From NCBI RefSeq assembly GCF_900046475.1, contig NZ_FCOU01000010.1, positions 1 through 64,000 of the forward strand: a DNA stretch of 64,000 nt. Reading direction: 5' to 3'. Positions 1-11,458 of this stretch are shown one piece after another. Every line of letters begins with the position of its first letter. Positions within the stretch are counted from its first letter, which is position 1. The notes below the pieces were generated by a model. The model was given only the letters and a program-made list of their open reading frames with translations. It did no database searches and was not told the DNA's origin. The position numbers and the translations under genes were made by a program. Origin of the DNA: Collinsella ihumii. GTDB taxonomy: Bacteria; Actinomycetota; Coriobacteriia; Coriobacteriales; Coriobacteriaceae.

Positions 1-235
1 CCCGCGCGGGCCCCGTCCGGGCGCTCCGAGCTGGGGGGATGCCGACCCGCGGGGGTCGGGGGCGTTGCGATGACCTCGGGATATGCGGACCGTGAGGAGG
101 GTGTTGCATTGGGGTTGGGAATCAACCCGTGTGGGTTGGCCTCCGCCGAACACGGCGGGACGGGACCCGCGCAGTGCGGGCCCCGTCCTTCGTGGCGAGG
201 CGAGGGTCGCGCAGACGCCTCCGTCATGCGGCCGG
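1..235. other. intergenic, no gene seen
   Basis: This GC-rich stretch lies downstream of the minus-strand KamA-like gene. I see no convincing coding region. An inverted repeat at about 161-187 (ACGGGACCCGC against GCGGGCCCCGT, one mismatch, 5-nt loop) could act as a transcription stop for the gene at 236, but it has no T-tract. Confidence 0.4.
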
Positions 236-1318
236 TCAGTCGAGCCAGGTCTGCCCCTCGGCAAGCTCCGTGGCGAAGATGCGCCCCTGGTCCTCGTCCT
301 TGCGCGCCTCGTGGTACTTGAACACGGCGCGTCCGTCCTCGAGGAAGCCGAGCATCTCGACCTTGCCCCAGCGGTGCGCCAAGATGAAGCGGAAGCTCTT
401 GGACATGCCGCTCATGCGCTCCTTGGCGCTCTCGACGATTCGGATGCCGTCGGCGATCGGGACCTGCAGGTTGTCCTGCACGTAGAACGGGCGGCGGCAC
501 TGGTACAGGTAATACGGGTCGACGCCCGCCGCCACCAGGCCGTTCATCAGCTCGAGGATCGTGTCGGGGTCGTCGTTGACGCCCTTCATCAAGACGGCCT
601 CGTTGCGGATCGTGCAGCCCGCCTCGCGCAGCATGCGCAGGGCGATGACCGCCTTGTCCGTGAGCTCGCGCGGATGGTCGAACTGGGTGACGATGACGAT
701 CGCCTTGGCCTTGGCATAGCGGGAAAGCAGGCCGAGCAGCTCACCGTCGTCTTCCGTTATGCGCTCGGGCAGCGTGGCGGGCGTACTCGTGGTGAAGCGG
801 ATATAGTCGATATTGGGCAGGAACGAGAACGCCTTGAGGTACTCGCCGATGCGCTGGTTCGAGTTCAGGAACGCGTCGCCGCCCGAGATGGATATGTTGT
901 CGATCTCGGGATGATCGCCGATGTACTCGGCGAGCTTGGGGATGCGCGTGGTGACTTCATCGGGCGAGAGCGCCACGAAGTCCTTGCGGTAGCAGCGACG
1001 CGCGTAGGTCAGGCAGTCGAAGTTGGTCATGATGAGGACCGACTGATCGTACTTGTGCTGGCCGCCGTCGATGACCGTATCGGTGATGTGCTTCACATCG
1101 TCGGAGGGCTTGGTGGCCAGCGGGATGCACATGCGCTTGATGGGGTCGGCCGCATCCCATGGGCTTATGAGCCGCAGATAGCCCTCGGGGATCACGATCG
1201 GATAATGCTCCTCGACGAGCTGAAAGGCGGCGGCCTCCTCTTCGGTAAGGTTCAGGCGGTCCTTCAGATCCTCCAAGGTCCGCTTGCCGTCCTCAAGTAA
1301 CTGTTCCCAGCGTTTCAT
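236..1318 (-). CDS. KamA-family radical SAM protein (lysine 2,3-aminomutase-like)
   Basis: A 360-residue protein of the lysine 2,3-aminomutase family, which uses S-adenosylmethionine, a 4Fe-4S cluster and PLP to move amino groups. The family fold shows in NISISGGDAFLN (the SAM-binding GGD motif) and in the C-terminal HRWGKVEMLG segment. The cluster-binding motif is unusual: family members have CxxxCxxC, but here residues 102-109 read CLTYARRC, so the middle cysteine is alanine 106 (codon GCG). Cluster binding is therefore in doubt and the substrate cannot be assigned. The start at 1318 is chosen because a GTGAGGTC ribosome site lies a few bases upstream; the frame stays open to 1585 but the extra residues do not look conserved. 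It appears to be a single-gene unit. Confidence 0.75.
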   Translation of the reverse strand: MKRWEQLLEDGKRTLEDLKDRLNLTEEEAAAFQLVEEHYPIVIPEGYLRLISPWDAADPIKRMCIPLATKPSDDVKHITDTVIDGGQHKYDQSVLIMTNFDCLTYARRCYRKDFVALSPDEVTTRIPKLAEYIGDHPEIDNISISGGDAFLNSNQRIGEYLKAFSFLPNIDYIRFTTSTPATLPERITEDDGELLGLLSRYAKAKAIVIVTQFDHPRELTDKAVIALRMLREAGCTIRNEAVLMKGVNDDPDTILELMNGLVAAGVDPYYLYQCRRPFYVQDNLQVPIADGIRIVESAKERMSGMSKSFRFILAHRWGKVEMLGFLEDGRAVFKYHEARKDEDQGRIFATELAEGQTWLD

Positions 1319-1570
1319 GATGACCTCACTTCTGAACATCCGGACGTATCCCTTTTCCGGTATGTCCATATTGATACCAGCTTTCCGATTATTTGAGTCC
1401 CATGTGCCGATGTATGGTCGGATTTGCCTGCTTTTCGGTATGATAGCCGCTGCTATACCTGTGTTTTTCCGCTCGCAGCGACCGGCTGCCGCAAAAAACT
1501 GAAAGAAAGGTCTTGCGCGCGCGAGGGATTTGCCTATACTTAAATCCGTTGCTTGCGAGCGAGCACATAT

Positions 1571-1642
1571 TCCTCGATAGCTCAATGGTAGAGCCCGCGG
1601 CTGTTAACCGCGTTGTTGTAGGTTCGAGTCCTACTCGAGGAG
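1571..1642 (+). tRNA. tRNA-Asn (GTT)
   Basis: A complete cloverleaf. The 7-bp acceptor stem is TCCTCGA/TCGAGGA, the anticodon stem CGCGG/CCGCG carries loop CTGTTAA with anticodon GTT, and the T-arm is GTAGG-TTCGAGT-CCTAC. G is the discriminator base, and a genome-encoded CCA follows at 1643-1645. Confidence 0.95.
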
Positions 1643-1676
1643 CCAGAATCCAACGCCCCGTCAGCCCAGCTGGCAG

Positions 1677-1870
1677 GACGTACCTGTTGGGAGTGCAAAT
1701 TGGGGACGTACCTGTTGGGAGTGCAAATTGGGGACGTACCTGTTGGGAGTGCAAATTGGGGACGTACCTGTTGGGAGTGCAAATTGGGGACGTACCTGTT
1801 GCATGCATTTGTGCATGCAACAGGTACGTCCCCAATTTGCAAAAGTGCAAGCGGAAGGTACGTCCCCCTG
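1677..1870. repeat. 28-bp tandem repeats ending in a large palindrome (REP-like)
   Basis: A 28-bp unit beginning TACCTGTTGGGAGTGCAAAT recurs head to tail from 1681, with unit starts at 1681, 1709, 1737, 1765 and a partial one at 1793. The last unit runs into a near-perfect hairpin at about 1783-1833, with arms GGGGACGTACCTGTTGCATGCA and the reverse complement around TTTG. A further degenerate inverted unit (GGAAGGTACGTCCCC) follows. Related copies lie at 3888-3926 and 15101-15257. The arrangement resembles REP/BIME palindromes. There are no unique spacers, so it is not a CRISPR array. Confidence 0.85.
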
Positions 1871-1883
1871 TTTGCACTAAAGA

Positions 1884-1908
1884 AGCCCCCGGGTTGCGGG
1901 GGCTTTTT
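1884..1908 (-). terminator. bidirectional terminator between tRNA-Asn/repeats and rpoD
   Basis: AGCCCCCGGGTTGCGGGGGCT folds into a strong hairpin, with a T-run after it on the plus strand and A-rich sequence before it. It lies 4 bp beyond the rpoD stop codon, so it can end rpoD transcription and also reads as a stop in the plus direction. Confidence 0.8.
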
Positions 1909-1911
1909 CAG

Positions 1912-3243
1912 TTAGCTTTCGATGTAGTCCTTGAGCTTGCTCGAACGGCTCGGGTGGCGAAGCTTGGCCAGCGTCTTGGACTCGATCTGGCGAATGCGCT
2001 CGCGCGTGACGCCGAACTCGCGACCGACCTCCTCGAGCGTGCGCGGATGGCCGTCGACGAGACCAAAGCGCAGCTCGATGACCTTGCGCTCGCGATCGGC
2101 AAGCGAGTCGAGCACCTGGGTGAGCTGCTCCTGAAGCATGGAGAAGCTCGCAGCATCGGGCGGAACCTCGGCGTTGGAGTCCTCGATGAAGTCGCCCAGC
2201 TGGGAATCCTCTTCCTCACCGATAGGCGTCTCGAGCGAGACGGGCTCCTGGGAGATCTTCTGGATCTCGCGCACGCGATCGGCGCTCATGTCCATCTCGG
2301 CGCCGATCTCCTCCGGCGTCGGGTCGCGGCCCAGATCCTGCAGCAGCTGGCGCTGCACGCGGACGAGCTTGTTGATGGTCTCGACCATATGGACCGGGAT
2401 GCGGATCGTGCGGGCCTGGTCCGCGATGGCACGCGTGATCGCCTGACGGATCCACCACGTCGCGTAGGTAGAGAACTTGAAGCCCTTCTCGTAGTCGAAC
2501 TTCTCTACCGCGCGGATCAGACCGAGGTTGCCCTCCTGGATGAGGTCGAGGAAGAGCATGCCGCGGCCCACGTAGCGCTTGGCGATGGAGACGACCAGGC
2601 GCAGGTTCGCCGAGATCAGCGCCTGCTTTGCCTCCAGGCCCACCTGCTCGACGCGGGTCAGGCGGCGCATCTCGGCGCGCGTCAGCTCGATCTCGCCCGC
2701 CTCGGCGGCCTCGAGCTTGTTGGTGGCGTCCAGGCCGGCCTCGATCTTCATGGCCAGGTCGACCTCGTCTGCGGCGGTCAGCAGGTCGACCTTGCCGATC
2801 TCCTTCAGGTACATGCGGACCGGGTCGCCGGTGAGCATGACGGTGGACGCGTCGATGCCGCGCGCGCGGGAGCGGGAACGCGAGGTGCGGACGCGCGACT
2901 TGCGCTTGGTCCGCGCCGAGGCCATCTCGGCGTCGGCGTTCTTGGCTACCTTGATCTCATGGTCCTCAATGCTCTCGTCGCCCAGCTCGTCGTCATCCAA
3001 CACATCGGAGTCGCCGATATCGAGGGACGTATCGTCATCGTCCCCGCTGGCGGAAATGACTTCGATGCCATGGTCGCGCAGGCTACGGTAGACGGAGTTC
3101 AGCTGTGCATCGGACACATCGACATCTTTGAGCGCGATCTGGATATCGTCTTCGGTGACTGAGCCGGACCTTGAGCCTTGGTCCAGAAGCTTATCGAGGT
3201 ACGAATTGAGATCGGCACTCGTGCTTTCGGTCTTCTTTGGCAC
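1912..3243 (-). CDS. rpoD: primary sigma factor RpoD (sigma-70)
   Basis: The housekeeping sigma factor that directs RNA polymerase to -10/-35 promoters. The order is an acidic N-terminal region 1.1-like stretch (about 1-110), a basic Arg/Ser-rich linker, region 1.2 ([12 protein letters not shown]), region 2 ([18 protein letters not shown], then [19 protein letters not shown] and [10 protein letters not shown]), region 3 and region 4 ([20 protein letters not shown]). I chose the GTG at 3243 because AAGGGAG sits 6 bp upstream; the ATG at 3258 has no comparable site and would add five residues. It follows dnaG by about 140 bp, the classic macromolecular-synthesis order. The gene appears intact. 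Confidence 0.95.
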   Translation of the reverse strand: MPKKTESTSADLNSYLDKLLDQGSRSGSVTEDDIQIALKDVDVSDAQLNSVYRSLRDHGIEVISASGDDDDTSLDIGDSDVLDDDELGDESIEDHEIKVAKNADAEMASARTKRKSRVRTSRSRSRARGIDASTVMLTGDPVRMYLKEIGKVDLLTAADEVDLAMKIEAGLDATNKLEAAEAGEIELTRAEMRRLTRVEQVGLEAKQALISANLRLVVSIAKRYVGRGMLFLDLIQEGNLGLIRAVEKFDYEKGFKFSTYATWWIRQAITRAIADQARTIRIPVHMVETINKLVRVQRQLLQDLGRDPTPEEIGAEMDMSADRVREIQKISQEPVSLETPIGEEEDSQLGDFIEDSNAEVPPDAASFSMLQEQLTQVLDSLADRERKVIELRFGLVDGHPRTLEEVGREFGVTRERIRQIESKTLAKLRHPSRSSKLKDYIES

Positions 3244-3383
3244 AGATTCTCCCTTCATGACACAGGACTCTCAACTTTAGCACAACGTTCTATACCCGCC
3301 TAGCCGAATATCGTGCATCCGTCAAGTATTTTACGGATATACGGCATACGGCACGCAGGCTGAAGGCGGACGGGTTCATGCGA

Positions 3384-5424
3384 TCACGACCCGAGGGTCC
3401 GGAACGGGTCGGCAACGCCCTCGACGGCGCGTTCGAGCTCGCGCACGCGCGCCGCGTCCTGCGTGGCCTTGATGGTCATGTCGCGACGCTCCTCCGCGCT
3501 CAAGGCGCGGTCGGTTCGCAGGCGGGCCTGGGCGGCGCGCATGCGGCGGCGAATCGTGTAGAGCTCGAGTGTGTCGAGCAGAAACTCGATGTTCGTCTCG
3601 GTGGGGTGAGCGCTCGTCGCGTCGATCGTGCCCGCGCTCACCAGCTTTGACGCCTCGGGACAGACGCTGCGCACCGAGTTCATCACCTCGGGAACCGGCG
3701 TCCCCTCGGGGGTCGCGAGCACCGCCCACGCGATCGTCTCGTTGCGCGGGTCGATCCACGAAATCTCGGTGATGCGGTCGGCAAACGCGCGAAAGCTGTC
3801 GGGGTAGCTCGCGAGCAGGCAGACGAGTTCGCGCTCGCCCGCAAGCGAGCGGCGCTCGAGCTCGGTCAGGGCCTGTCTCTTATCCCCAGCTGCCCCTGTT
3901 GGGAGCGCACATTGGGGACGTATCTGTTGACGGCGCCGCGGGCGCGAAGGACGCGGGCGCCGCCTGGGCCTCGACGGGCACGTAGTCGTAGGGCTCCTCC
4001 TCCACGGGAGCGCCCTCCCATGCGTCCATGGCCTCAGGCGCCGGCGCGACCGGACGCGCGTCTCCCCCGCGACGGTCCGATACCGCCCGCTGGGCGCGCT
4101 CGCGGTTGCGCTCGCGCGTCTTGGCGGTCTGCTCCTCCTGGGCGACCTGGCGGAACACCTTGGTCGCCGACTGGCGCACCATGTCCACGTCCGCCCCCAG
4201 GCGGTCTGCGATCTGCATGTAGTACGTGTCGATCATGTAGCTGTCGCGCAGCGGGTAGATGAGCCGGCACGCGTCCTCGAGCGCACGTGCCCGCCCGCCG
4301 GGCGTCGACACGTCGCTGCGGTCCTCGAGCTTGCGGAACACGAAGTCCATGAGCGGCTCGGCGGCGTCGAGAAGCGCGCGCAGTTCCTCCCCTCCCCGGT
4401 CGCGCAGGAAGTCAGCCGGATCCAGGTCGTCGGGCAAGATGACGCAGCGCAGGTCCACCGAACCGGTCTCGACGAACTGGATGGCGCGCTCGGCCGCTTT
4501 CTGGCCGGCCGCGTCGCCGTCGAACAGGTAGACGATGCGTTTGGCAAAGCGGGTCAGCGTCTTGACGTGGTGCTCGGTGAGCGCCGTGCCGAGCGTCGCG
4601 ACGACGTTTTTGATCCCCGCCTCCCAGCACGCGATCGCATCGGTGTAGCCCTCAACCACGATCGCCTCGTTGGCCGCGACGATATGCTCCTTGGCCCAGT
4701 TGAAGCCGTAGAGGTTGCGCTTCTTATGGAAGACCGGGGTCTCCGCGGTGTTGAGGTATTTCGGCTCGCCTTTGCCCATGATGCGGCCGCCGAACGCGAT
4801 GCAGCGCCCCTGCTCGTCGAAGATGGGGAACATCACGCGCTCGTAGAAGCGGTCCGCGAGATTGCCCCGGTCGCGCTTGATCGCCACGTTCGCGTCGACC
4901 ATTTCGCGCGGGGTGAAGCCCTTGGACGAGAGGTGGGCGACGAGCGCCCCGCGCCCCGGGGCGAAGCCCAGCCGGTAGCGCTGGCAGATATCGGAGCCCA
5001 GGCCGCGCGAGGCGAAGTAGGTGCGGCCGCGCCCGTCTTTGCCGCGCATGAGCATGGTGTGGTAGAACGCGCACGTCTCCTCGCACACGTCGACGATGCG
5101 GGTGCGCTTGGTGCCGCGGCGCGCCGTGGGCGCGTCGTCGGCGATCTCGATGCCGGCTCGATCGGCAAGGTAGCGGATGGCATCGGGAAACGTGAGGTTC
5201 TCGCGCTTCATGACGTAGCTGAAGACGTCGCCGCCCTCGCCGCACCCGAAGCAGTGCCACACCTGCGTCGCGGGGATAATGTGGAACGACGGGGTCTTCT
5301 CGCCATGAAAGGGGCAGCAGCCCCAGAACTCCTGGCCGCGCGGGCGGAGCTCGACGGTCTCCTGGACCAGCTGCACCAGATCGGTCGCCGCGCGCACGCG
5401 CTCGCGGTCCTCATCGGAGATCAT
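3384..5424 (-). CDS. dnaG: DNA primase DnaG, frame broken near the C terminus
   Basis: DnaG makes RNA primers at the replication fork. The 5' part (3880-5424) has the zinc-binding domain (CPFHGEKTPSFH with the later CFGCGEGGDVF, about residues 36-65) and the TOPRIM core (EGYTDAIACWEAG and LFDGDAAGQKAAERAI). It stops at 3880-3882, inside a degraded Tn5 mosaic end (3873-3891). The C-terminal helicase-binding region continues in another frame from about 3870 to the stop at 3384 (ERELVCLLASYPDSF, then ATPEGTPVPE). The 514-residue 5' product would lack the DnaB-interaction domain, which is unlikely in an essential gene, so I read this as one gene disrupted by an assembly artefact. A GGGGACGTATC-type repeat also lies just beside the break. 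The start ATG overlaps the ribF stop (ATGA). Confidence 0.85.
3873..3891. other. degraded Tn5/Nextera mosaic end in dnaG
   Basis: The sequence CTGTCTCTTATCCCCAGCT matches the 19-bp Tn5 mosaic end CTGTCTCTTATACACATCT at 16 of 19 positions, with A-to-C and T-to-G changes typical of low-quality reads. It coincides exactly with the point where the dnaG frame is lost, which points to a chimeric read rather than a real mutation. Confidence 0.75.
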
Positions 5425-6422
5425 GCGATTCGCACCCCGCTTTCACCGTATTCGTCCCGGATATCTTGGATGTTACCCATCACGGTGTCGATCAGCTCGC
5501 GCTCGGAGCCAAAAACCCGCGAGTCGCGCAGGCGACGGCAGAAGGCGAGCGAGACGGCCGAGCCGCGCACGTCGCCCGAGAAGCCGATCAGGTTCGCCTC
5601 CAACTTCGAGGCGCCAGGGAGCCCGGCGAAGGTCGGCGGGATGCCGACGTTCACCGCGGCGGGCCACACGACGCCGTCGAGCTCGGCCAAACAGGCGTAC
5701 ACGCCGTCCTTGGGCCACACGAGCCCAGCGGGAACGGCGATGTTTGCCGTCGGGAACCCCATGCCGGTGCCCTGGCCGCGCCCCGAGCCGACCGTGCCGC
5801 GCATCATGAAGCGGCGCCCCAGCTCGGCGCGCGCGTCCTCGACGAGCCCCTCGGCCAGCAGCGCGCGGATGCGCGTCGCCGTGACCGCGGAGCCGTCGGC
5901 GAGCACCAGGCTGTGGCCGGTGACCTCGATGCCGCGCGCGGCGCCCCACGCCCGCATGACCTCCACCGTCGAGGCGCCCCCGCGCCCCAGGCGAAAGTCG
6001 CAGCCCACGTGCACAGCACGCACGTCCATGACGGGCGACAGCACGTCGGAGAAGAAAGCGGCGTGGTCGAGCGCCGCGAGCTCGCGCGTGAACGGCACCA
6101 CGACGACGGCATCGACCCCGCTGGCGCGAAGTGCAGAGAGCCGGTCGTCTCGGAGCATGAGCTTCGGGGCCGGGCCCGGCCCCACGACGCAATCGGGATC
6201 GGGGTCGAAGGTGACCGCGCAGGCGCGCATCCCGCGCGCGCGGGCGTCGGCGACCGTGCGGGCGATGAGCTTCTGATGCCCGATGTGGAACCCGTCGAAC
6301 GCCCCGATGGCGATGACGGCCTCGCCGAGCGGCTCCGCGGCGCCGTCATCGAGCCTGATGAGGGCCGCAGGCCCGTCCTCGCGCAGGAAGTCACGGCGCA
6401 GCTCGCGCACCTCCGGCATCAT
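5421..6422 (-). CDS. ribF: bifunctional riboflavin kinase/FAD synthetase RibF
   Basis: Makes FMN and FAD from riboflavin in the cytoplasm. The N-terminal adenylyltransferase half has the nucleotidyl-transferase signature AIGAFDGFHIGHQKLI (about residues 37-52) and HVGCDFRLGRGG. The C-terminal kinase half has RGTVGSGRGQGTGMGFPTAN and GVYACLAEL. Its length of 333 residues is normal. The start ATG overlaps the truB stop (ATGA) and its own stop overlaps the dnaG start, so translation is probably coupled through truB-ribF-dnaG. Confidence 0.95.
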   Translation of the reverse strand: MMPEVRELRRDFLREDGPAALIRLDDGAAEPLGEAVIAIGAFDGFHIGHQKLIARTVADARARGMRACAVTFDPDPDCVVGPGPAPKLMLRDDRLSALRASGVDAVVVVPFTRELAALDHAAFFSDVLSPVMDVRAVHVGCDFRLGRGGASTVEVMRAWGAARGIEVTGHSLVLADGSAVTATRIRALLAEGLVEDARAELGRRFMMRGTVGSGRGQGTGMGFPTANIAVPAGLVWPKDGVYACLAELDGVVWPAAVNVGIPPTFAGLPGASKLEANLIGFSGDVRGSAVSLAFCRRLRDSRVFGSERELIDTVMGNIQDIRDEYGESGVRIA

Positions 6423-7360
6423 GGGCGCACCCCGCAGATGGGCTGCGGAAAGACGTCGGACATCGCGATGCGCCCCGCCTCGACGCGGCCGAGCGCCCGC
6501 AGGGCGCCCCCGTTCACGAGCGCGACCGTATCGCCCTCGCCCACCGCCCTGTCGGCCGTCGCCATCAGGGCGCCGGGCAGCTTCCTGCCGCAGGCGATGT
6601 CGTCGAGATGGCGCCCCTCCACCGCGATGGTGGGCACGCCGAGAACCTCCACGGGGTCGAGCATCTTCGCGCGCGCCGTCTCGGGCGACAGGTCGTCGAG
6701 CGACACGCACGAGGCGAGCGTGACTGAACCCGACGCCGTGCGGCGCAGCGACGAGACGTGGGCGGCGGCACCGAGCATGCGGCCCAGGTCGCGCGCCAGG
6801 GCGCGGATGTAGGTCCCCTTGCTGACGGTGTAGGCGACGGTCCACACGGGCGCGCCGTCGACCTCGCTCACCGAGATCAAGGTGGCGGCGCGCACCTCGA
6901 TGGGCCGCGCCGGGAGCTCGACGGCGTCGCCCGCGCGCGCCCGCTTGTAGGAGCGCACCCCTCCCACCGAGATGGCGGAGAAGGCGGGGGGCACCTGCAT
7001 CTGCGGACCGACGGTGGAGGCGAGCGCGCGTGCGGCCGCGGCGGCATCGAACAGCTCCGCGGCGGGCTCGACGGTCCGCGTCGGCTCCCCCTCGGCGTCG
7101 TCGGTATTGGTCTCGAAGCCGAACGTCACGTCGGCGATATAGCTTTTGGTGTCCTGCGTGATGCGGCCGAGCAGGCGCGTGCCCTGACCGAGCCCCAGCA
7201 CCATCACGCCCGAGGCGAGCGGGTCGAGGGTGCCGGCATGCCCGATACGGCGCTCAGAAACGGCGCGCCTCGCACGCGCAACGACGTCGTGCGAGGTGCA
7301 GCCCTGAGGCTTGTCGACGGCAAGCAGCAGGTTCAAATCGGAAATTGTGCGTTTTGCCAT
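6419..7360 (-). CDS. truB: tRNA pseudouridine(55) synthase TruB
   Basis: Converts U55 in the tRNA T-loop to pseudouridine. The conserved GHAGTLDPLASGVM holds the catalytic aspartate (about residue 46), and SKGTYIRALARDLG and YKRARAGD are further family blocks. The C-terminal part is a PUA-like RNA-binding region. I chose the ATG at 7360 (MAKRTISDLN) because AGGACG precedes it and the family N terminus begins here; the frame is open farther upstream. It sits 10 bp after the nrnA-like gene and overlaps ribF. Confidence 0.95.
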   Translation of the reverse strand: MAKRTISDLNLLLAVDKPQGCTSHDVVARARRAVSERRIGHAGTLDPLASGVMVLGLGQGTRLLGRITQDTKSYIADVTFGFETNTDDAEGEPTRTVEPAAELFDAAAAARALASTVGPQMQVPPAFSAISVGGVRSYKRARAGDAVELPARPIEVRAATLISVSEVDGAPVWTVAYTVSKGTYIRALARDLGRMLGAAAHVSSLRRTASGSVTLASCVSLDDLSPETARAKMLDPVEVLGVPTIAVEGRHLDDIACGRKLPGALMATADRAVGEGDTVALVNGGALRALGRVEAGRIAMSDVFPQPICGVRP

Positions 7361-7370
7361 AAACGTCCTG

Positions 7371-8414
7371 TCACAGCTCGACGTGAAGACCCGCGGCGCT
7401 CTCCCCCACCAGCTCGCAGAGCATGGGGAGCGCATCGTTCAGGGTCTCGACGATACTGCCCTCGTAGGTGAAGCCCGCCGCCGCCACGTGACCGCCGCCG
7501 CCGAAGCGGGCGGCGATGCCCGAGACGTCCAGATCGCATTTGGAGCGCAGGTTGCCGCGCACCTTGTGGCAGCACTCGGTCTCCTTCACGAACAGGCAGA
7601 CCTCCACGCCGCGCACCGAGCGGACCACGTCAACCAGGCCGTCGCACTCGTCGGCCGTGACCCCGTAGGAGGTCAGGTCGGAGGCGTAGGCGTAGCTGTA
7701 GGCGACGCGTCCGTGCGCGACGGTGTGGATGCGGCTCATGACGAGCGATTCGAGCTTGAGGTACTCAAGCCGCTGGCTCTGGTAGACCTCGAGCGCGATC
7801 AGCGAGGGGTCGGCGCCCGCGTCGACCAGGCGCGCCGCGCAGGCGAATGCGGCGGGGTCGGCGTTCTGGTACTGGAACCGGCCCGTGTCGGTCATGAGGC
7901 CGCACAGCAGGCTGGTCGCGGTGGACTTGTTGCAGGGGATGCCCGCCCACGCGAGGAACTCCTCGATGAGCACGGCCGTCGCCGCGGCAGCCGGACGGCG
8001 CACGCAGACGTCGGCGAACTCCTCGCGCGCCGGATGGTGGTCAAAGCACACGACGTTGCGGGACCGCTCCACCACCTGGACGGAATCGGCCAGGCGCTCG
8101 AGCGTGGGGCTGTCGACGGAGATGAACAGGTCAGGCGCGCACGCCGTGTCGGCGGCGCACACGAACCGTTCCGATCCTGCCATGAACTGGTAGATGCGCG
8201 GCACGCAGCCGCGATCGGCCAGCAGGAAGACGACGTCCTTTTTGGGATAGCGCTCGACCAGGGCCATGCCTAAGCCGAGCACCGACCCCAGGGCATCGCC
8301 ATCGGGCGAGGTGTGGCCCGAGATGGCGATGCACGACGCGTCCTCGATGAACTTGAGGATGCGCTGGTAGTCGTTCACAAGATCAGGCGAAAGCGCCTCC
8401 TTGCACATGCCCAT
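7371..8414 (-). CDS. nrnA: DHH/DHHA1 phosphoesterase, NrnA-like oligoribonuclease
   Basis: A 347-residue DHH-family phosphoesterase of the kind that degrades nano-RNA and dephosphorylates pAp. The metal-binding motifs are SGHTSPDGDALGS (about 33-45), ISVDS and the FDHHPA that names the family. The C-terminal DHHA1 domain carries RFGGGGHVAAAGF. It sits between rbfA and truB, as is common in Firmicutes and Actinobacteria. The start is at 8414, with GAGGAGG 11 bp upstream inside the rbfA 3' end. Which of the two activities dominates cannot be told from sequence. Confidence 0.88.
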   Translation of the reverse strand: MGMCKEALSPDLVNDYQRILKFIEDASCIAISGHTSPDGDALGSVLGLGMALVERYPKKDVVFLLADRGCVPRIYQFMAGSERFVCAADTACAPDLFISVDSPTLERLADSVQVVERSRNVVCFDHHPAREEFADVCVRRPAAAATAVLIEEFLAWAGIPCNKSTATSLLCGLMTDTGRFQYQNADPAAFACAARLVDAGADPSLIALEVYQSQRLEYLKLESLVMSRIHTVAHGRVAYSYAYASDLTSYGVTADECDGLVDVVRSVRGVEVCLFVKETECCHKVRGNLRSKCDLDVSGIAARFGGGGHVAAAGFTYEGSIVETLNDALPMLCELVGESAAGLHVEL

Positions 8415-8420
8415 CGAGAC

Positions 8421-8822
8421 TCAGGCCTCCTCATCGCTCGCGGGCTGGATGGGATAGCCCTCCTCGTCCTTCTCGACCGCCATGGTGGCCGGGACGTTCT
8501 CGAGCGCGCGGGCGATGGCCTCCGCCTCGTCGGTGGACTGGTCGATGCGGAAATCGAGCTCGGGCACCGTGCGCCAGTCCAGCGAGCGGGCGAGCAGACT
8601 GCGGATGCGGCCGCGTGCGCTCTCCAGCGCCTCCATGACCTCGCCGTAGCGTTCCCGGTCGCACGACACGTAGACGCGCGCGTAGGTGCGGTCCACGCTG
8701 ACCTCGGCGCCCGTGAGGGTCACGAGGTCCAGGCGCGGATCGGAGATCTCGAACAGCAGGATGTAGCCGAGCTTCTCGCGAAGCTGCTCTCCGGTGCGTC
8801 GGGTAGCGGCTGTCTGCTTCAA
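8421..8822 (-). CDS. rbfA: 30S ribosome-binding factor RbfA
   Basis: A small (133-residue) KH-fold factor that binds the 5' end of 16S rRNA during 30S maturation. The recognisable blocks are EISDPRLDLVTLTGAEVS and DRTYARVYVSC in the middle and RSLDWRTVPELDFRIDQS toward the end. The N terminus (KQTAATRRTGEQLREKLGYI) fits the family. It lies 12 bp downstream of infB and overlaps nothing, with nrnA 6 bp beyond. The acidic tail (PASDEEA) is short. Confidence 0.95.
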   Translation of the reverse strand: MKQTAATRRTGEQLREKLGYILLFEISDPRLDLVTLTGAEVSVDRTYARVYVSCDRERYGEVMEALESARGRIRSLLARSLDWRTVPELDFRIDQSTDEAEAIARALENVPATMAVEKDEEGYPIQPASDEEA

Positions 8823-8834
8823 CGTGCGCCTCCC

Positions 8835-11359
<2,525 letters not shown>

Positions 11360-11458
11360 ATGCCAAATCACCTACCTCTCGGGCGCCTGGCGCCCTCACA
11401 GCAATCCAACGGGTCGATCTCGGGTGCGCCCCGCGACGCGGGCGGGACGCGCTACCCG

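Noticed and set aside
1677-1870. Possible CRISPR array
   Set aside because: The 28-bp units are contiguous, with no unique spacers, and end in a palindrome; no cas genes are nearby.
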